From IMG/VR virus record IMGVR_UViG_3300032268_001296, positions 1-64,000 of that record: a stretch of 64,000 nucleotides of DNA. One strand, given 5' to 3'. The notes under the pieces were generated by a model. The model ran no database searches. It saw nothing but the letters and a program-made list of their open reading frames with translations, and had not been told where the DNA came from. A program made the position numbers and the translations under genes. This document shows, piece after piece, positions 48,080-57,168 of this stretch. This stretch comes from a virus. How positions within the stretch are numbered: position 1 is the stretch's first letter; the number at the start of each line of letters is the position of its first letter.

Positions 48080-48487
48080 CTACAAAATCACCCCAAACGA
48101 CTCAAAAAGCTCAGCACAAATTTTATCGCTTGGATAAATCTCCACGAGATTGATATTATTTATTTGGCAAAATCTGAGTTTTTTATCGTCTCGCTTTAAC
48201 TGCTCAAGATACTTCATTCGATTTCCATGAAAGAATTTAACATATTTAGTATGCTGAGCGCCCTGCACTTCAATTGCAACTTTTTTGCTTGCGTTGTAAA
48301 AGTCAAAAGAAAGCCGAGTTCCGACTAATTTGAATTCCTCAAAAACAATATCAGATCTCCAGTAAGGATATAAAAAATCCTTAACAGAGAACTGAAACTT
48401 GCTCTTACTTTCCGCTTCCCATTTTACCAAATACTTCCTTGCATTTCTAAGCTCAGCTGTCGATCCAGAAAGAGTTTTAAACTTCAT
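48080..48487 (-). CDS. PD-(D/E)XK endonuclease-like protein
   Basis: 135 residues. FDFYNASKKVAIEVQGAQHTKYVKFFHGN holds the nuclease core (D...IEVQG), and CQINNINLVEIYP closes the fold; the pattern is like phage single-domain endonucleases and Vsr/DUF559-type proteins. Commonly next to phage RecA genes; a resolvase or repair role is plausible. It overlaps the RecA gene end by 11 bases. Confidence 0.7.
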   Translation of the reverse strand: MKFKTLSGSTAELRNARKYLVKWEAESKSKFQFSVKDFLYPYWRSDIVFEEFKLVGTRLSFDFYNASKKVAIEVQGAQHTKYVKFFHGNRMKYLEQLKRDDKKLRFCQINNINLVEIYPSDKICAELFESFGVIL

Positions 48488-49610
48488 TAGAAATTGTTTT
48501 TTTAAAGTAATTAGTCAAGAAATCACAGAGCTTTTTGTCTGACTCGATAAAGCTGAAAAGAGCGTCTTGACCTTGGATCTTTTCAAACGGAGGGAATCCA
48601 TTTTCTTGCAGAAGCTCATTAAACTCTTCTGTCGGAGAAATCCAAGAAGTCTTTTTGGTCAAAAATTCCCAAAGGAACAGCAAATCAACAATTTCTTTTT
48701 CCACCCAAATAGAGCTTCCATTTGTTCTTCCATATTTAATTGGATAGGGAATTGTTAGATTTGTTTTTTCGTTTGGTGATTTTTTGACAGTGACTTTTGC
48801 AAAGTGTCCAACAATTGGATTGTTCACCAAATCGATTTTGTTTTCAGCTGGATTTTTAAGAATCAAATCTCCCTTGTTTCTCGGTTCAAATTCAAGAATC
48901 CAGTTGGCAAAGTGAAGAAGCGCGTTTCCTCCTGTTGCAGAAGTTTGACGAATAGGAGCTTTTGAATATGGATCTAGCTTAATATCCGCTCGAACTTGAC
49001 TAATGAATACAGCAATATGCCCACGCTTTGCCAAACCAATAGAAAGACGCTTCATGAAGTTTGCAGCAATTACAGCTCCTCCAGCAACCTTATTTGAATC
49101 TTCAAAGCTTTTGTCTAAGTCCCCTTTGGAAATGAGACCGTCAACAGAATCGAGAAGGAAATAATAAACATTTCCTTCTTCGTTTTTTGCAACCAATTGT
49201 CTCATTACATCGACAACTGTTTCATAAATATTGCTTTCAAATACGAAGCAAGTTCCTTGTTCCCATTCATCTGCACTAAAAACAAACTTGATTCCAGATC
49301 GCTCCTGCATTTCTTGAGAAAGCCGACCTTCTGCTTTAATATAAAAGCCTTTTGCTTTTGGAGTCTTTTCTAAGAAATTTTTCATAAAGGAAAGAGCTGC
49401 ACTTGTCTTGCCTCCCTCATTCATTCCAACAAATCTATGCAGACCTGGCCCAAGACCACCTCCTAAATGAAGATCTAATTGAAGAGAACCGCTAGAGACT
49501 TTGTAGTCAATGGCTTCTTCAAAATTGTAGTGATCTGTAGCGTTTTGCTTTAAAAACGAATTTAAAATATCGCTTGACTTCTGGACTTCTTTTTCTTTGG
49601 CTTTACTCAT
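48477..49610 (-). CDS. RecA/UvsX-like recombinase
   Basis: 377 residues. Walker A GMNEGGKTS (about 61-69) and Walker B YYFLLDSVDGL (about 149-159) with L2-like region RQTSATGGNALLHFANW (about 221-237). Similar to UvsX and short phage RecA rather than host RecA, lacking a long C-terminal domain. It makes filaments on single strands for recombination-driven replication and repair. Confidence 0.88.
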   Translation of the reverse strand: MSKAKEKEVQKSSDILNSFLKQNATDHYNFEEAIDYKVSSGSLQLDLHLGGGLGPGLHRFVGMNEGGKTSAALSFMKNFLEKTPKAKGFYIKAEGRLSQEMQERSGIKFVFSADEWEQGTCFVFESNIYETVVDVMRQLVAKNEEGNVYYFLLDSVDGLISKGDLDKSFEDSNKVAGGAVIAANFMKRLSIGLAKRGHIAVFISQVRADIKLDPYSKAPIRQTSATGGNALLHFANWILEFEPRNKGDLILKNPAENKIDLVNNPIVGHFAKVTVKKSPNEKTNLTIPYPIKYGRTNGSSIWVEKEIVDLLFLWEFLTKKTSWISPTEEFNELLQENGFPPFEKIQGQDALFSFIESDKKLCDFLTNYFKKTISNEV

Positions 49611-49953
49611 GTAAAAAATCTTTAATTGTTTTAGTTAATTTGGGAACATGACAGTCATCCCCAACCTTATCACCTAGATGATAATCTTCATACTTAGAAA
49701 GATCAACACAATAATTAAAAGCTCTGAATTTTTGATCCATAGTTTCTTTTAGTTTATCGCATGCTATATAAGCCAAAGAATCAAACTTTCTGTCAAAAGA
49801 AACGATATTCATAAACTCAAGAGAATACCTTTCGCATAGATCATTTAAAAACTTCATTTCTCGCATATAAAACAAACGCTTGTCCTTTTGAGGAACAAGC
49901 GTAAGTCTGGCAAGTATGTGTTTTTTGTTGATTTTAGACTTGGCCATGCTCAA
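49603..49953 (-). CDS. Hypothetical protein (116 aa)
   Basis: Helical basic protein with KINKKHILARLTLVPQKDKRLFY and a C-terminal DCHVPKLTKTIKDF. Overlaps the RecA gene start and the sugar-dehydratase gene end. Start could be the second Met. No family recognised; maybe a DNA-binding accessory protein of the RecA operon. Confidence 0.55.
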   Translation of the reverse strand: MSMAKSKINKKHILARLTLVPQKDKRLFYMREMKFLNDLCERYSLEFMNIVSFDRKFDSLAYIACDKLKETMDQKFRAFNYCVDLSKYEDYHLGDKVGDDCHVPKLTKTIKDFLHE

Positions 49954-50983
49954 GTTTATACTCGTTCAAATCATTTGCAACCATTTTTTTGACCAAATCT
50001 TTGAACGAAGTTTTTGGAGTCCAACCTAATTCATTGCGAGCTTTAGTAGAATCTCCCAATAAAAGTTCCACTTCTGCTGGTCTATGAAACTTAGAATTAA
50101 TAACTAAAAGAACTCTACCAGTTTCGTTTTGACGAAATTCTTCTTGCAAACCATCGCCAAACCAAGTTCCTTTTATTCCAGCAGCTTCAAACGCTAATTC
50201 AACGAATTCACGAATGGAGTGGGTTTCATTGGAAGATAAAACGTATTCCTTTGGTTCTTTTTGATTAAGCATTTTCCAAACTCCATCTACAAAATCTTCT
50301 GCATCACTCCAATCTCTAAGCGCATCTAGATTACCTAATTCAAGAAGAGAAAAGGATTCTTGTTTGTCTATTGCGTTTTTTATTCTCGCTACATTTTTAG
50401 TGATTTTGCGAGTTACAAATTCTTCTCCTCTGCGAGTGCCTTCGTGATTGAATAACCAGCCCTGAATTGCATAAAGATCATACGAGTCTCTATATACTTT
50501 AACCAAATGTCGAGCAGAGGCTTTTGCTGCTCCATAAGGACTACGTGGACGAAGAGGATGCTCCTCTGACTGAGGAACAGTCACTACGTCGCCAAACTCT
50601 TCAGAAGAGCCAGCATTGTAGTATTTACACTTTGGAGCAAATTTTCTAATAGCTTCTAGTTGATACAAAACTGGCATACAGTTTGTATTAAAGTGATGTG
50701 TTGCCATAGTCCAGCTATTACCGACAAAAGAATTTGCAGCAAAATTAATAAAATAATCTGGTTTTTCTTGCCTTATTATTTCTTCAACATTTCCCTGATC
50801 AGTTATATCCAGATCGACTAACTTAAATCTTGGATTATGTATGAGATTTTGAATGTTTTTATGATTTGGAACACTCAATCTTCTTACTCCACCAATAATG
50901 ATATGATTTGTATTTTTGATGAGGTATTCCGCCAAGAATGAGCCGTCTTGACCTGTTACTCCAGTTATGATTATTTTTTTCAT
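49934..50983 (-). CDS. gmd: GDP-mannose 4,6-dehydratase-like SDR
   Basis: 349 residues. NAD(P)-binding GVTGQDGSFLAEYL (about 8-21), YNAGSSEEFGDV (about 122-133), catalytic PRSPYGAAKASARHLVKVYRD (YxxxK; about 147-167), a Thr/Glu pair in SSEEFG, and NRF-like region. These fit GMD: GDP-mannose to GDP-4-keto-6-deoxymannose, first step to fucose, rhamnose or perosamine-type sugars. It overlaps the epimerase-like gene by 4 bases. Confidence 0.8.
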   Translation of the reverse strand: MKKIIITGVTGQDGSFLAEYLIKNTNHIIIGGVRRLSVPNHKNIQNLIHNPRFKLVDLDITDQGNVEEIIRQEKPDYFINFAANSFVGNSWTMATHHFNTNCMPVLYQLEAIRKFAPKCKYYNAGSSEEFGDVVTVPQSEEHPLRPRSPYGAAKASARHLVKVYRDSYDLYAIQGWLFNHEGTRRGEEFVTRKITKNVARIKNAIDKQESFSLLELGNLDALRDWSDAEDFVDGVWKMLNQKEPKEYVLSSNETHSIREFVELAFEAAGIKGTWFGDGLQEEFRQNETGRVLLVINSKFHRPAEVELLLGDSTKARNELGWTPKTSFKDLVKKMVANDLNEYKLEHGQV

Positions 50984-51459
50984 GAATCTCTTTTACTTAA
51001 AATAGGATTATCAATTGGCCAATGAATATTATATTTTGGATCATTCCATTTTAATGTGAATTGATCGTCGCAGTCAATATAATTTCCATCATATGATAAT
51101 TTATAATTATAAACGCAAAAATCAGAAAGAACCAAAAAACTATTTCCAAATCCAGCTGGGATTAATAATTGTTTTTTATTTTCAGAACTTAAAATGAAAG
51201 TTTTATGCTTTTCAAAATCTTTTGAATCTTTTCTATTATCTACTATTACAACAAAAATTTTGCCCCAAAGACATGTTATTAATTTTGTTGTAGAAAAATC
51301 TCCGTGAATTCCTACTAAGCTATTTTTGCATCTAGTAGCGATTTTATCATGATTGAATTTAATTTGATGATCTTTTTGATCAAAAATAGTATAAATCTCT
51401 CCTCTAAAATCTTCGAAAGATGTAAGTGTATATTCTTTTATATCGTTCAAGCTTTTCAT
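50980..51459 (-). CDS. dTDP-4-dehydrorhamnose 3,5-epimerase-like cupin
   Basis: Start at ATG 51459 (MKSLNDIKEYTL), 4 bases after the upstream stop. Cupin fold with GIHGDFSTTKLITCLWGKIFVVIVDNR and LLIPAGFGNSFLVLSD, like RmlC/FdtA-type sugar isomerases. The usual RmlC His-Asp-Tyr set is partly visible (H in GIHGD). Substrate could be a nucleotide-linked keto sugar made by the dehydratase above. Confidence 0.7.
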   Translation of the reverse strand: MKSLNDIKEYTLTSFEDFRGEIYTIFDQKDHQIKFNHDKIATRCKNSLVGIHGDFSTTKLITCLWGKIFVVIVDNRKDSKDFEKHKTFILSSENKKQLLIPAGFGNSFLVLSDFCVYNYKLSYDGNYIDCDDQFTLKWNDPKYNIHWPIDNPILSKRDS

Positions 51460-52367
51460 ATTGGCTTCCATATTACGAGGGTGTGACCTTCTATGAATTT
51501 ACTTCCATAATTAAGGCGCTTTACATCTAAGATAATAATTTTCTCTTCTTTTTCAAGTTCTCGAAGTCTTGTTAAATAATTTTTTAAATAATTGCGTTTT
51601 TCAAAATATTTCTTTGTAAGATAATCTTGCAAAATATTATCGTCTAAAACTTCAGAAATAGGCTCAAAATTAATACAAAGATCTGGCTTTTTATCAAGAA
51701 TATAATTAATAAATTTATCGTGTTTTTCTCCAATTTGTTCTAGAGATGCTACTGTATAAATGCATGAGCCAGAAATATCTACTGAATAATCTGGATCAAA
51801 ATAATTAAAATTTTTAGCATCTACATTTTTTATTTGATTAGATTCGCAATAAGAGCGAATAGCTTGCTGAGATGAATCCGTCCAATCTAGACCGCAAAAT
51901 TGTTTATCTCCCCATTCTTTTCTCAAACGGAAAAGATGATATCCTGTTCCACAACCAAATTCAAATATTTTGTCAAACTTTTCTGCATATTCAAAAAGTA
52001 CAGCATCAACAAAAAAAGAATTTAACTGGTAATCAAAATCTTGAATATAATTTTTAATAATTTTGCCATTAAATTTAGCAATATTATTTTTCGTATGATA
52101 CTTTGGAATTAATGAAGAAAATTCACCAGAATCTACGAACTCGGAAACATTTTCAGCCCAACCTCTTTCCCATTGATCTTTACGCGAATCTCCTGCTTGA
52201 ATCAAGTCTTTGTTAAGGGTTTTGATATATTCGAGAATATAGTCTTTAAGATCCTCGATTGAAAGATAATTATAGATCAAGCGCGAACTTGCTATTCTTT
52301 TAATCAAATTTCTATTCTTGATTCGGAATCCTAAACTTTTTTCAATTGTTTTTTTATTGACTATCAT
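51456..52367 (-). CDS. SAM-dependent methyltransferase
   Basis: 303 residues. SAM-binding loop FEFGCGTGYHLFRLRK (about 136-151) and motif II-like FCGLDWTDSSQQAI (about 157-170) are clear; a helical N-terminal 100 residues precedes them. Its place in the glycan operon suggests methylation of a sugar or lipid, perhaps capping of a chain. Start overlaps the upstream gene. Confidence 0.75.
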   Translation of the reverse strand: MIVNKKTIEKSLGFRIKNRNLIKRIASSRLIYNYLSIEDLKDYILEYIKTLNKDLIQAGDSRKDQWERGWAENVSEFVDSGEFSSLIPKYHTKNNIAKFNGKIIKNYIQDFDYQLNSFFVDAVLFEYAEKFDKIFEFGCGTGYHLFRLRKEWGDKQFCGLDWTDSSQQAIRSYCESNQIKNVDAKNFNYFDPDYSVDISGSCIYTVASLEQIGEKHDKFINYILDKKPDLCINFEPISEVLDDNILQDYLTKKYFEKRNYLKNYLTRLRELEKEEKIIILDVKRLNYGSKFIEGHTLVIWKPI

Positions 52368-53274
52368 GAGCGAGATTTTTTATGCCTTGATATAAAGGAA
52401 TTGTGTTGAGCGTTCCAAATTCTTTTTCATATCTTTCGATAGATACTATAACATCTTTAGGGCTATCTTTAAAGCTATTTTTTGGATCGCCAAGTTTTAT
52501 TTTTCTACTAAATACGTCGGCAACAATTTGAGCTATTTCTTTAATTGTTGTTTTTTCTGATCCTCCAATGTTATATAGATTATTTTTACTAGATTTTGTA
52601 ATATTAGCAATAGCTGTTATACAATCATCGATATGGATATACCTTCGGATCGCTGAGCCATCATCCATTAATTGGATATCCCCGCTTCTAGCCTTGTTTA
52701 TGAACTCTGAAAGGACTCGTTTATCGTCTTCTTTGAATCCCTTACCGTAGCAAAGGCATATTCTCAAACTTTTAGCTTCAATCCTAGAATTAAAACTTAA
52801 AATAGACTCACCAAAAAGTTTACTAAGAATATAACAATTTCTTGAGTTATGAGGGTTGATTGTGATTGGAGAGTCTTCGGTATTTAATTCTGATCCAGAA
52901 TATACTTCGCTACTACTCATAAAAATAAACTTCCCACCATCAATAACTTTTTCAGAAAGTTTTTGAGTCGATAGTGTATTTAAAGAAAAAGTCTTTTCTG
53001 GATTCATGCAAAACTTTTGCGGTTGACCATAACCAGCACAATGGAAAATGACATCAAACATTGGTAGCCTTTTGATGGCATCTAAGTCTGTTATGTCGAA
53101 ACGATTTAGGATAAATGAATTATTTTTAAAATCTTCTGCTATATCTGATAAATAGTTTAAAAAGATTTCACAATTACTTGATGATCTGATAGACTTAGCC
53201 AAATTCGAGCCAATAACCCCAGATCCACCAGTAATTAATATTTTTTTGTTATTTAAAAAAGAAAAACTATTCAT
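52354..53274 (-). CDS. NAD-dependent sugar epimerase/dehydratase (SDR)
   Basis: 306 residues. ITGGSGVIGSNLAKSI (about 14-29) is the Rossmann NAD loop, FMSSSEVYSGS (about 116-126) and CYILSKLFGESIL (YxxxK; about 147-159) are the SDR active site, and YNIGGSEKTTIKEIAQIV (about 234-251) closes the extended-SDR fold. Works on nucleotide sugars in the operon. Exact epimer unknown. Confidence 0.78.
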   Translation of the reverse strand: MNSFSFLNNKKILITGGSGVIGSNLAKSIRSSSNCEIFLNYLSDIAEDFKNNSFILNRFDITDLDAIKRLPMFDVIFHCAGYGQPQKFCMNPEKTFSLNTLSTQKLSEKVIDGGKFIFMSSSEVYSGSELNTEDSPITINPHNSRNCYILSKLFGESILSFNSRIEAKSLRICLCYGKGFKEDDKRVLSEFINKARSGDIQLMDDGSAIRRYIHIDDCITAIANITKSSKNNLYNIGGSEKTTIKEIAQIVADVFSRKIKLGDPKNSFKDSPKDVIVSIERYEKEFGTLNTIPLYQGIKNLAHDSQ

Positions 53275-53993
53275 AAATTTTGCTCTACAGTCAATATATT
53301 AGATTCGGAATATTCTTTCACTTCATCATTTCTTGTTAAAGAAAATTGATTATTTTCAGACCAAAGATTAATTATAACTGGCCTATCTACACCCCAAAAT
53401 TTACTGCATAGACTGCTATTATCTTTTTTTTGAAATTCAGTATTTTCATTGCAGATATAATCAACAAATACTGTTTTATACCCAGCTAAAGAAAGCCTCA
53501 TATATAAATCTAATTCACCCATTACTCCCATAAATCTTCTATCTATTCCTCCAACTTTTTTATAAGCCTCTCTAGGGTAGAGCCCACAGACAGGCAAAAG
53601 AGGTAAATAATTTGAAGCTTGACCAGCAATATTTTGATATTGAGTATAATCGAGATGTATATCTTGATAGTAATGACATGTGGCCATAGAACTTGGATTA
53701 TTTTTTACCACATCATACATTGCTTCAATAGCTCCATCTTGGTAATCAATATCATCTACAATCTGCAATAACATTTCTCCTTCACAAAAAAATGCTGAAG
53801 CGTGTTGGCATTGAGATGGCTTTAAATCACTTTTAAAAAATCTAATTTCAGGCGGCAATTCAAAATCTGGTTCAATTGGACCAACAATTACTATTTCAAA
53901 ATTTAAATTTGTTTTAGCAATCATTTCGTGTATTCTCATCCATCTATAGGGTCTAATAGATGTCATATAAGCACTAATATTAATTTTTTTCAT
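53271..53993 (-). CDS. GT-A-type glycosyltransferase
   Basis: 240 residues. VDDIDYQDGAIEAMYD (about 77-92) supplies the DxD-like acidic pair of GT-A enzymes, and GGIDRRFMGVMGELDLYMRLSLAGYKTVFVDY (about 146-177) is the GT2 acceptor end with ExDxxxR-like residues. It overlaps the transketolase gene stop and dehydrogenase start by 4-14 bases. Sugar unknown. Confidence 0.72.
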   Translation of the reverse strand: MKKINISAYMTSIRPYRWMRIHEMIAKTNLNFEIVIVGPIEPDFELPPEIRFFKSDLKPSQCQHASAFFCEGEMLLQIVDDIDYQDGAIEAMYDVVKNNPSSMATCHYYQDIHLDYTQYQNIAGQASNYLPLLPVCGLYPREAYKKVGGIDRRFMGVMGELDLYMRLSLAGYKTVFVDYICNENTEFQKKDNSSLCSKFWGVDRPVIINLWSENNQFSLTRNDEVKEYSESNILTVEQNL

Positions 53994-54873
53994 AAATTTT
54001 TTGTAACTGTTTGATTATTGATTCATCATCAAATTGCAAATAACAATCTATATTTTCTTTTTTTCCATATTTTTCAATAAATAATTTAGGAATTGAAATA
54101 CAATTTATTGACTCTATGTTTTTAACACTTGTCGCTATTTTAGATAAAATACCAGAATCATAACATGGTTCTATTATTGTTATATTTTTGATAATATCGT
54201 TATTGTATATAATGCTATTTAATTTAAAAATATCAAATTCTGAAATATTTGTTGTATATAAAATGGTACAATTTAAATTTGACAATTTATTAAAGTCTTT
54301 TATTGCATTTCCAACAATAATACATATGCCATTTTTATTTAAATTCAAAATCTCAAGGTCTTCATAATTATTTTTTATTAAATTTAAATTATTTTCAGTT
54401 TCTGATAATCTAATATATTTAGGATGTTTGATATTAATATTTTCATTAATAATATTTTCTACATCTTTTGAATTTCCAGGACAATATGTTTTAAAATTTG
54501 GTATAGATGAAATTATTCTAAGATCATTTGGACAATGGTGAGTACATCCTAATGCTGCATAATCATATGAATTGCCGACACTAACAACAAAAGCATTTAC
54601 ATCTTCATACCCAAAATTTAATTTTAATTGTTCATAACATCTTTCTGTTATGAACGGAGCTATTGAATGAATAAATGGTATAAATCCACTTTTAGATAGT
54701 CCACAAGCAACTCCAATCATTGATTGCTCCATAATACCCATGTTATATATTCTTCTGCAATCTAAATCAAAACTATCTTTAAATGAAAAAACTCCTATAT
54801 CTCCTAATAAAATAGATATTTTTTCATTATTTTTAAATAATTTATTAAGATAATTATAAAAATGTTTTCTCAT
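53980..54873 (-). CDS. Transketolase, C-terminal (Pyr/TKC) subunit
   Basis: 297 residues of the transketolase pyrimidine and C-terminal domains: NMGIMEQSMIGVACGLSKSGFIPFIHSI (about 43-70, with the catalytic Glu in GIxEQ) and IRLSETENN, CPGNSKDVENIIN. The PP domain is the next gene upstream, so the enzyme is a two-protein type as in archaea and some bacteria. Needs TPP and moves two-carbon units, or makes branched-sugar or C1 acyl adducts. Region noticeably more AT-rich than neighbours. Confidence 0.85.
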   Translation of the reverse strand: MRKHFYNYLNKLFKNNEKISILLGDIGVFSFKDSFDLDCRRIYNMGIMEQSMIGVACGLSKSGFIPFIHSIAPFITERCYEQLKLNFGYEDVNAFVVSVGNSYDYAALGCTHHCPNDLRIISSIPNFKTYCPGNSKDVENIINENINIKHPKYIRLSETENNLNLIKNNYEDLEILNLNKNGICIIVGNAIKDFNKLSNLNCTILYTTNISEFDIFKLNSIIYNNDIIKNITIIEPCYDSGILSKIATSVKNIESINCISIPKLFIEKYGKKENIDCYLQFDDESIIKQLQKIYEKN

Positions 54874-54879
54874 ATTGAT

Positions 54880-55620
54880 TTATAAGTTATTTATTATATT
54901 CAGATATTCAATTTCTGATGATGGATATTTATGGTGCCATTCTGGATTGTTTTCCATTATTTTACATCCAAAACCTTTAACAGTATTTAATTGAACGAAT
55001 TTTGGCAATTCATTATTTTCAAATTTATTAAAAATTTTTGATATAGATTTTTGATTATTTCCATTTTTTACTAAAAATGATTCCCATCCAAATGATTTAA
55101 ATTTATTAACACAAGAATCTAGTTTAATAGCTCTTTCGCCTGACTTATTAAAGTCCATGATACATATTAAATTATCTAATTTATAAGTAGATGCTATTAA
55201 TGCTGATTCCCAAATTGTGCCTTCATTAGCTTCTCCGTCGCCAATTAAACAATAAATATTACCAGATTCATTTTTCATTTTCTTTGCTAATGCTAATCCC
55301 ACGCAAAAAGGAAGTCCGTGGCCAAGTGATCCAGTAGATAATTTAATTTCTTTAATTTTTTTAGAAGAAGGATGCCCTCCTAAAATAGAACTCTCTTGAG
55401 AAAAACTATAAAAGTCATCTTCTGTTATAATTTGTTTTTCGAGAAAAATAGCATATAGAGCTAAACTTGCGTGACCTTTGCTCAGAACGAATTCATCATT
55501 ATCTGTTTTTTTATTGAAATATAAAAAGTACAAAAAATCTAATATAGAAAGAGCGCTAGCTATATGTCCTTCTTTATTTAAATAAGAAGTTTTTATTATA
55601 TTTTTTATAAGTTTTTTCAT
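54880..55620 (-). CDS. Transketolase, N-terminal (TPP-binding) subunit
   Basis: 246 residues. SKGHASLALYAIFL (about 43-56), STGSLGHGLPFCVGLALAKK (about 89-109) and GDGEANEGTIWESALIA (about 119-135, the GDG...N TPP site) are the transketolase PP-domain hallmarks. Together with the gene just downstream it makes a full enzyme. In glycan operons such pairs can make keto- or branched sugars. Very AT-rich. Confidence 0.88.
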   Translation of the reverse strand: MKKLIKNIIKTSYLNKEGHIASALSILDFLYFLYFNKKTDNDEFVLSKGHASLALYAIFLEKQIITEDDFYSFSQESSILGGHPSSKKIKEIKLSTGSLGHGLPFCVGLALAKKMKNESGNIYCLIGDGEANEGTIWESALIASTYKLDNLICIMDFNKSGERAIKLDSCVNKFKSFGWESFLVKNGNNQKSISKIFNKFENNELPKFVQLNTVKGFGCKIMENNPEWHHKYPSSEIEYLNIINNL

Positions 55621-56345
55621 TTATTAAGTAAATATTTATATTTTTCTTTAATTATTTCAGCTTCTTTTGAATTTGAAGATTGACTATTTGTAGATAAACC
55701 ATTTGGATTATAGTAATAAGATCCAATAATTTCATAAATCTTATCAAATCTTGCTCCTTGGCTTAAACATCTTAGCCAAAAATCGAAATCAGAAGCTGTT
55801 GGGTATTTATTATCAAAATAGCCTAACTTAGTATGAAGACTTTTTCTCCAAACGGGAAGGCAATGAGGAGAATTATTTATCATCATTGATTCTGGAGTTA
55901 CAATATCACATGGATATATATCTTTTAAGTTATTATCTTCAAAACTCTCATTTTCTTTATAACTCCATGCTACATAACCATAACAAATATCACATAGTGG
56001 ATTATTTTCCATATAGTCAATTTGTCTTTTTAATGAAAAATTACTTCTTCTATCATCTACATTCCAAATTGAAATAATATCTGAACTCGATAAAGTGATT
56101 CCAATATTTAGAGTATCAGTTACAGAAATTCTTTCTGGTAATTTTTTATATACAATGCTATTATGTTGATAGTTATTAATTATATCACTTGTCGAATCTG
56201 TAGAATCTGCATCAAGTAGTAAAATTTCTATTTCATTTATGCAATCTTGATTTAACACGTTTTTAAGAAACTGATGAAGAAATTTTTCACCATTATATAT
56301 TGAACAAATTACCGTAGCCCTAGGTTTAAATTTAAATTTATTCAT
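55617..56345 (-). CDS. GT2-family glycosyltransferase
   Basis: 242 residues: TVICSIYNGEKFLHQFLKNVLNQ at the N-terminus, EILLLDADSTDSTSDIINNY and the DxD WNVDDRRSNFSLKRQIDYM (about 94-112), then the ExDFWLR acceptor end ASDFDFWLRCLSQG. A classic GT2 enzyme. It overlaps the transketolase gene start by 4 bases, so operon membership is clear. Confidence 0.85.
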   Translation of the reverse strand: MNKFKFKPRATVICSIYNGEKFLHQFLKNVLNQDCINEIEILLLDADSTDSTSDIINNYQHNSIVYKKLPERISVTDTLNIGITLSSSDIISIWNVDDRRSNFSLKRQIDYMENNPLCDICYGYVAWSYKENESFEDNNLKDIYPCDIVTPESMMINNSPHCLPVWRKSLHTKLGYFDNKYPTASDFDFWLRCLSQGARFDKIYEIIGSYYYNPNGLSTNSQSSNSKEAEIIKEKYKYLLNK

Positions 56346-56347
56346 TT

Positions 56348-57148
56348 TTATAAAAGTTGTTGTTTTGCTGCTTTTTTAAATGAGTCTAAGTCGGATTGAC
56401 TAAGGTATATGTTTACGTAAACTTTAGAGCGAGGCAATACATAAATTTTCCCATATCTAGATATGTCATAACACATATTCACATGATCACAATGAAAGTC
56501 GCTATGCCATCTAACTTTATTAAAAATATCTGATTTAATAAAAGCGAAACCACCAAAAGAACTCATTGTTATGATTGGCTTTCCTAATGACCAGTTAAAT
56601 CTATCTTCTTCTCTAATAAATGGAGAATCACTCCAGTATAATCCAGCATTACCATATGCATCTCTAAATGCATACGTATCATAATATGAATCTAATGAGC
56701 TATTGAAAGTTAAATCTGCTATATTTTGTCTAACATTGGCTGTAACCATAACAGCATCATCTAATTGATTTATGTTTTCGAAATGCATCAGAAAATTATC
56801 ATTATTGAATTCTATGTCAGAATCAATCAATAAAGAATAGTCAAACTGATTTTCTTGAGCTAGACTTTTGCATTTATTTCTACACTCGCAAAGAAATTTC
56901 ATTCTTTCTGGATCGGCAGTACTTCCAAATTTAGGAGCATTTAAAATCTCAGACAAAAAAGACCCATTTCTTTTACTCATCCATTCAGATAAAATTTCAA
57001 CTGTTTTGTCTTTAGAGTCATTCTCGTAAAAAAAATAAGAGAACTCAAAGCCATCAATAGACTCTAAATCCTCTAATTGTTTGAGAGTTTTAAAAATTGT
57101 CTGTTCTGAATCTCTCCAAATACAAAATACTGATACTTTTTTAACCAT
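56348..57148 (-). CDS. GT-A-type glycosyltransferase-like protein
   Basis: Start taken at ATG 57148 (MVKKVSVFCIWRDSEQ), since the earlier start codon is TTG. The 266-residue protein has YSLLIDSDIEFNNDNFLMHF (acidic DSD) and FGGFAFIKSDIFNKVRWHSDFHCDHVNMC, as in Anp1/mannosyltransferase-like GT-A proteins. First gene of the glycan operon; no promoter could be fixed, though TATTAT lies 17 bases upstream of the ATG. Confidence 0.7.
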   Translation of the reverse strand: MVKKVSVFCIWRDSEQTIFKTLKQLEDLESIDGFEFSYFFYENDSKDKTVEILSEWMSKRNGSFLSEILNAPKFGSTADPERMKFLCECRNKCKSLAQENQFDYSLLIDSDIEFNNDNFLMHFENINQLDDAVMVTANVRQNIADLTFNSSLDSYYDTYAFRDAYGNAGLYWSDSPFIREEDRFNWSLGKPIITMSSFGGFAFIKSDIFNKVRWHSDFHCDHVNMCYDISRYGKIYVLPRSKVYVNIYLSQSDLDSFKKAAKQQLL

Positions 57149-57168
57149 GCTCAATGCATGATAATAAA

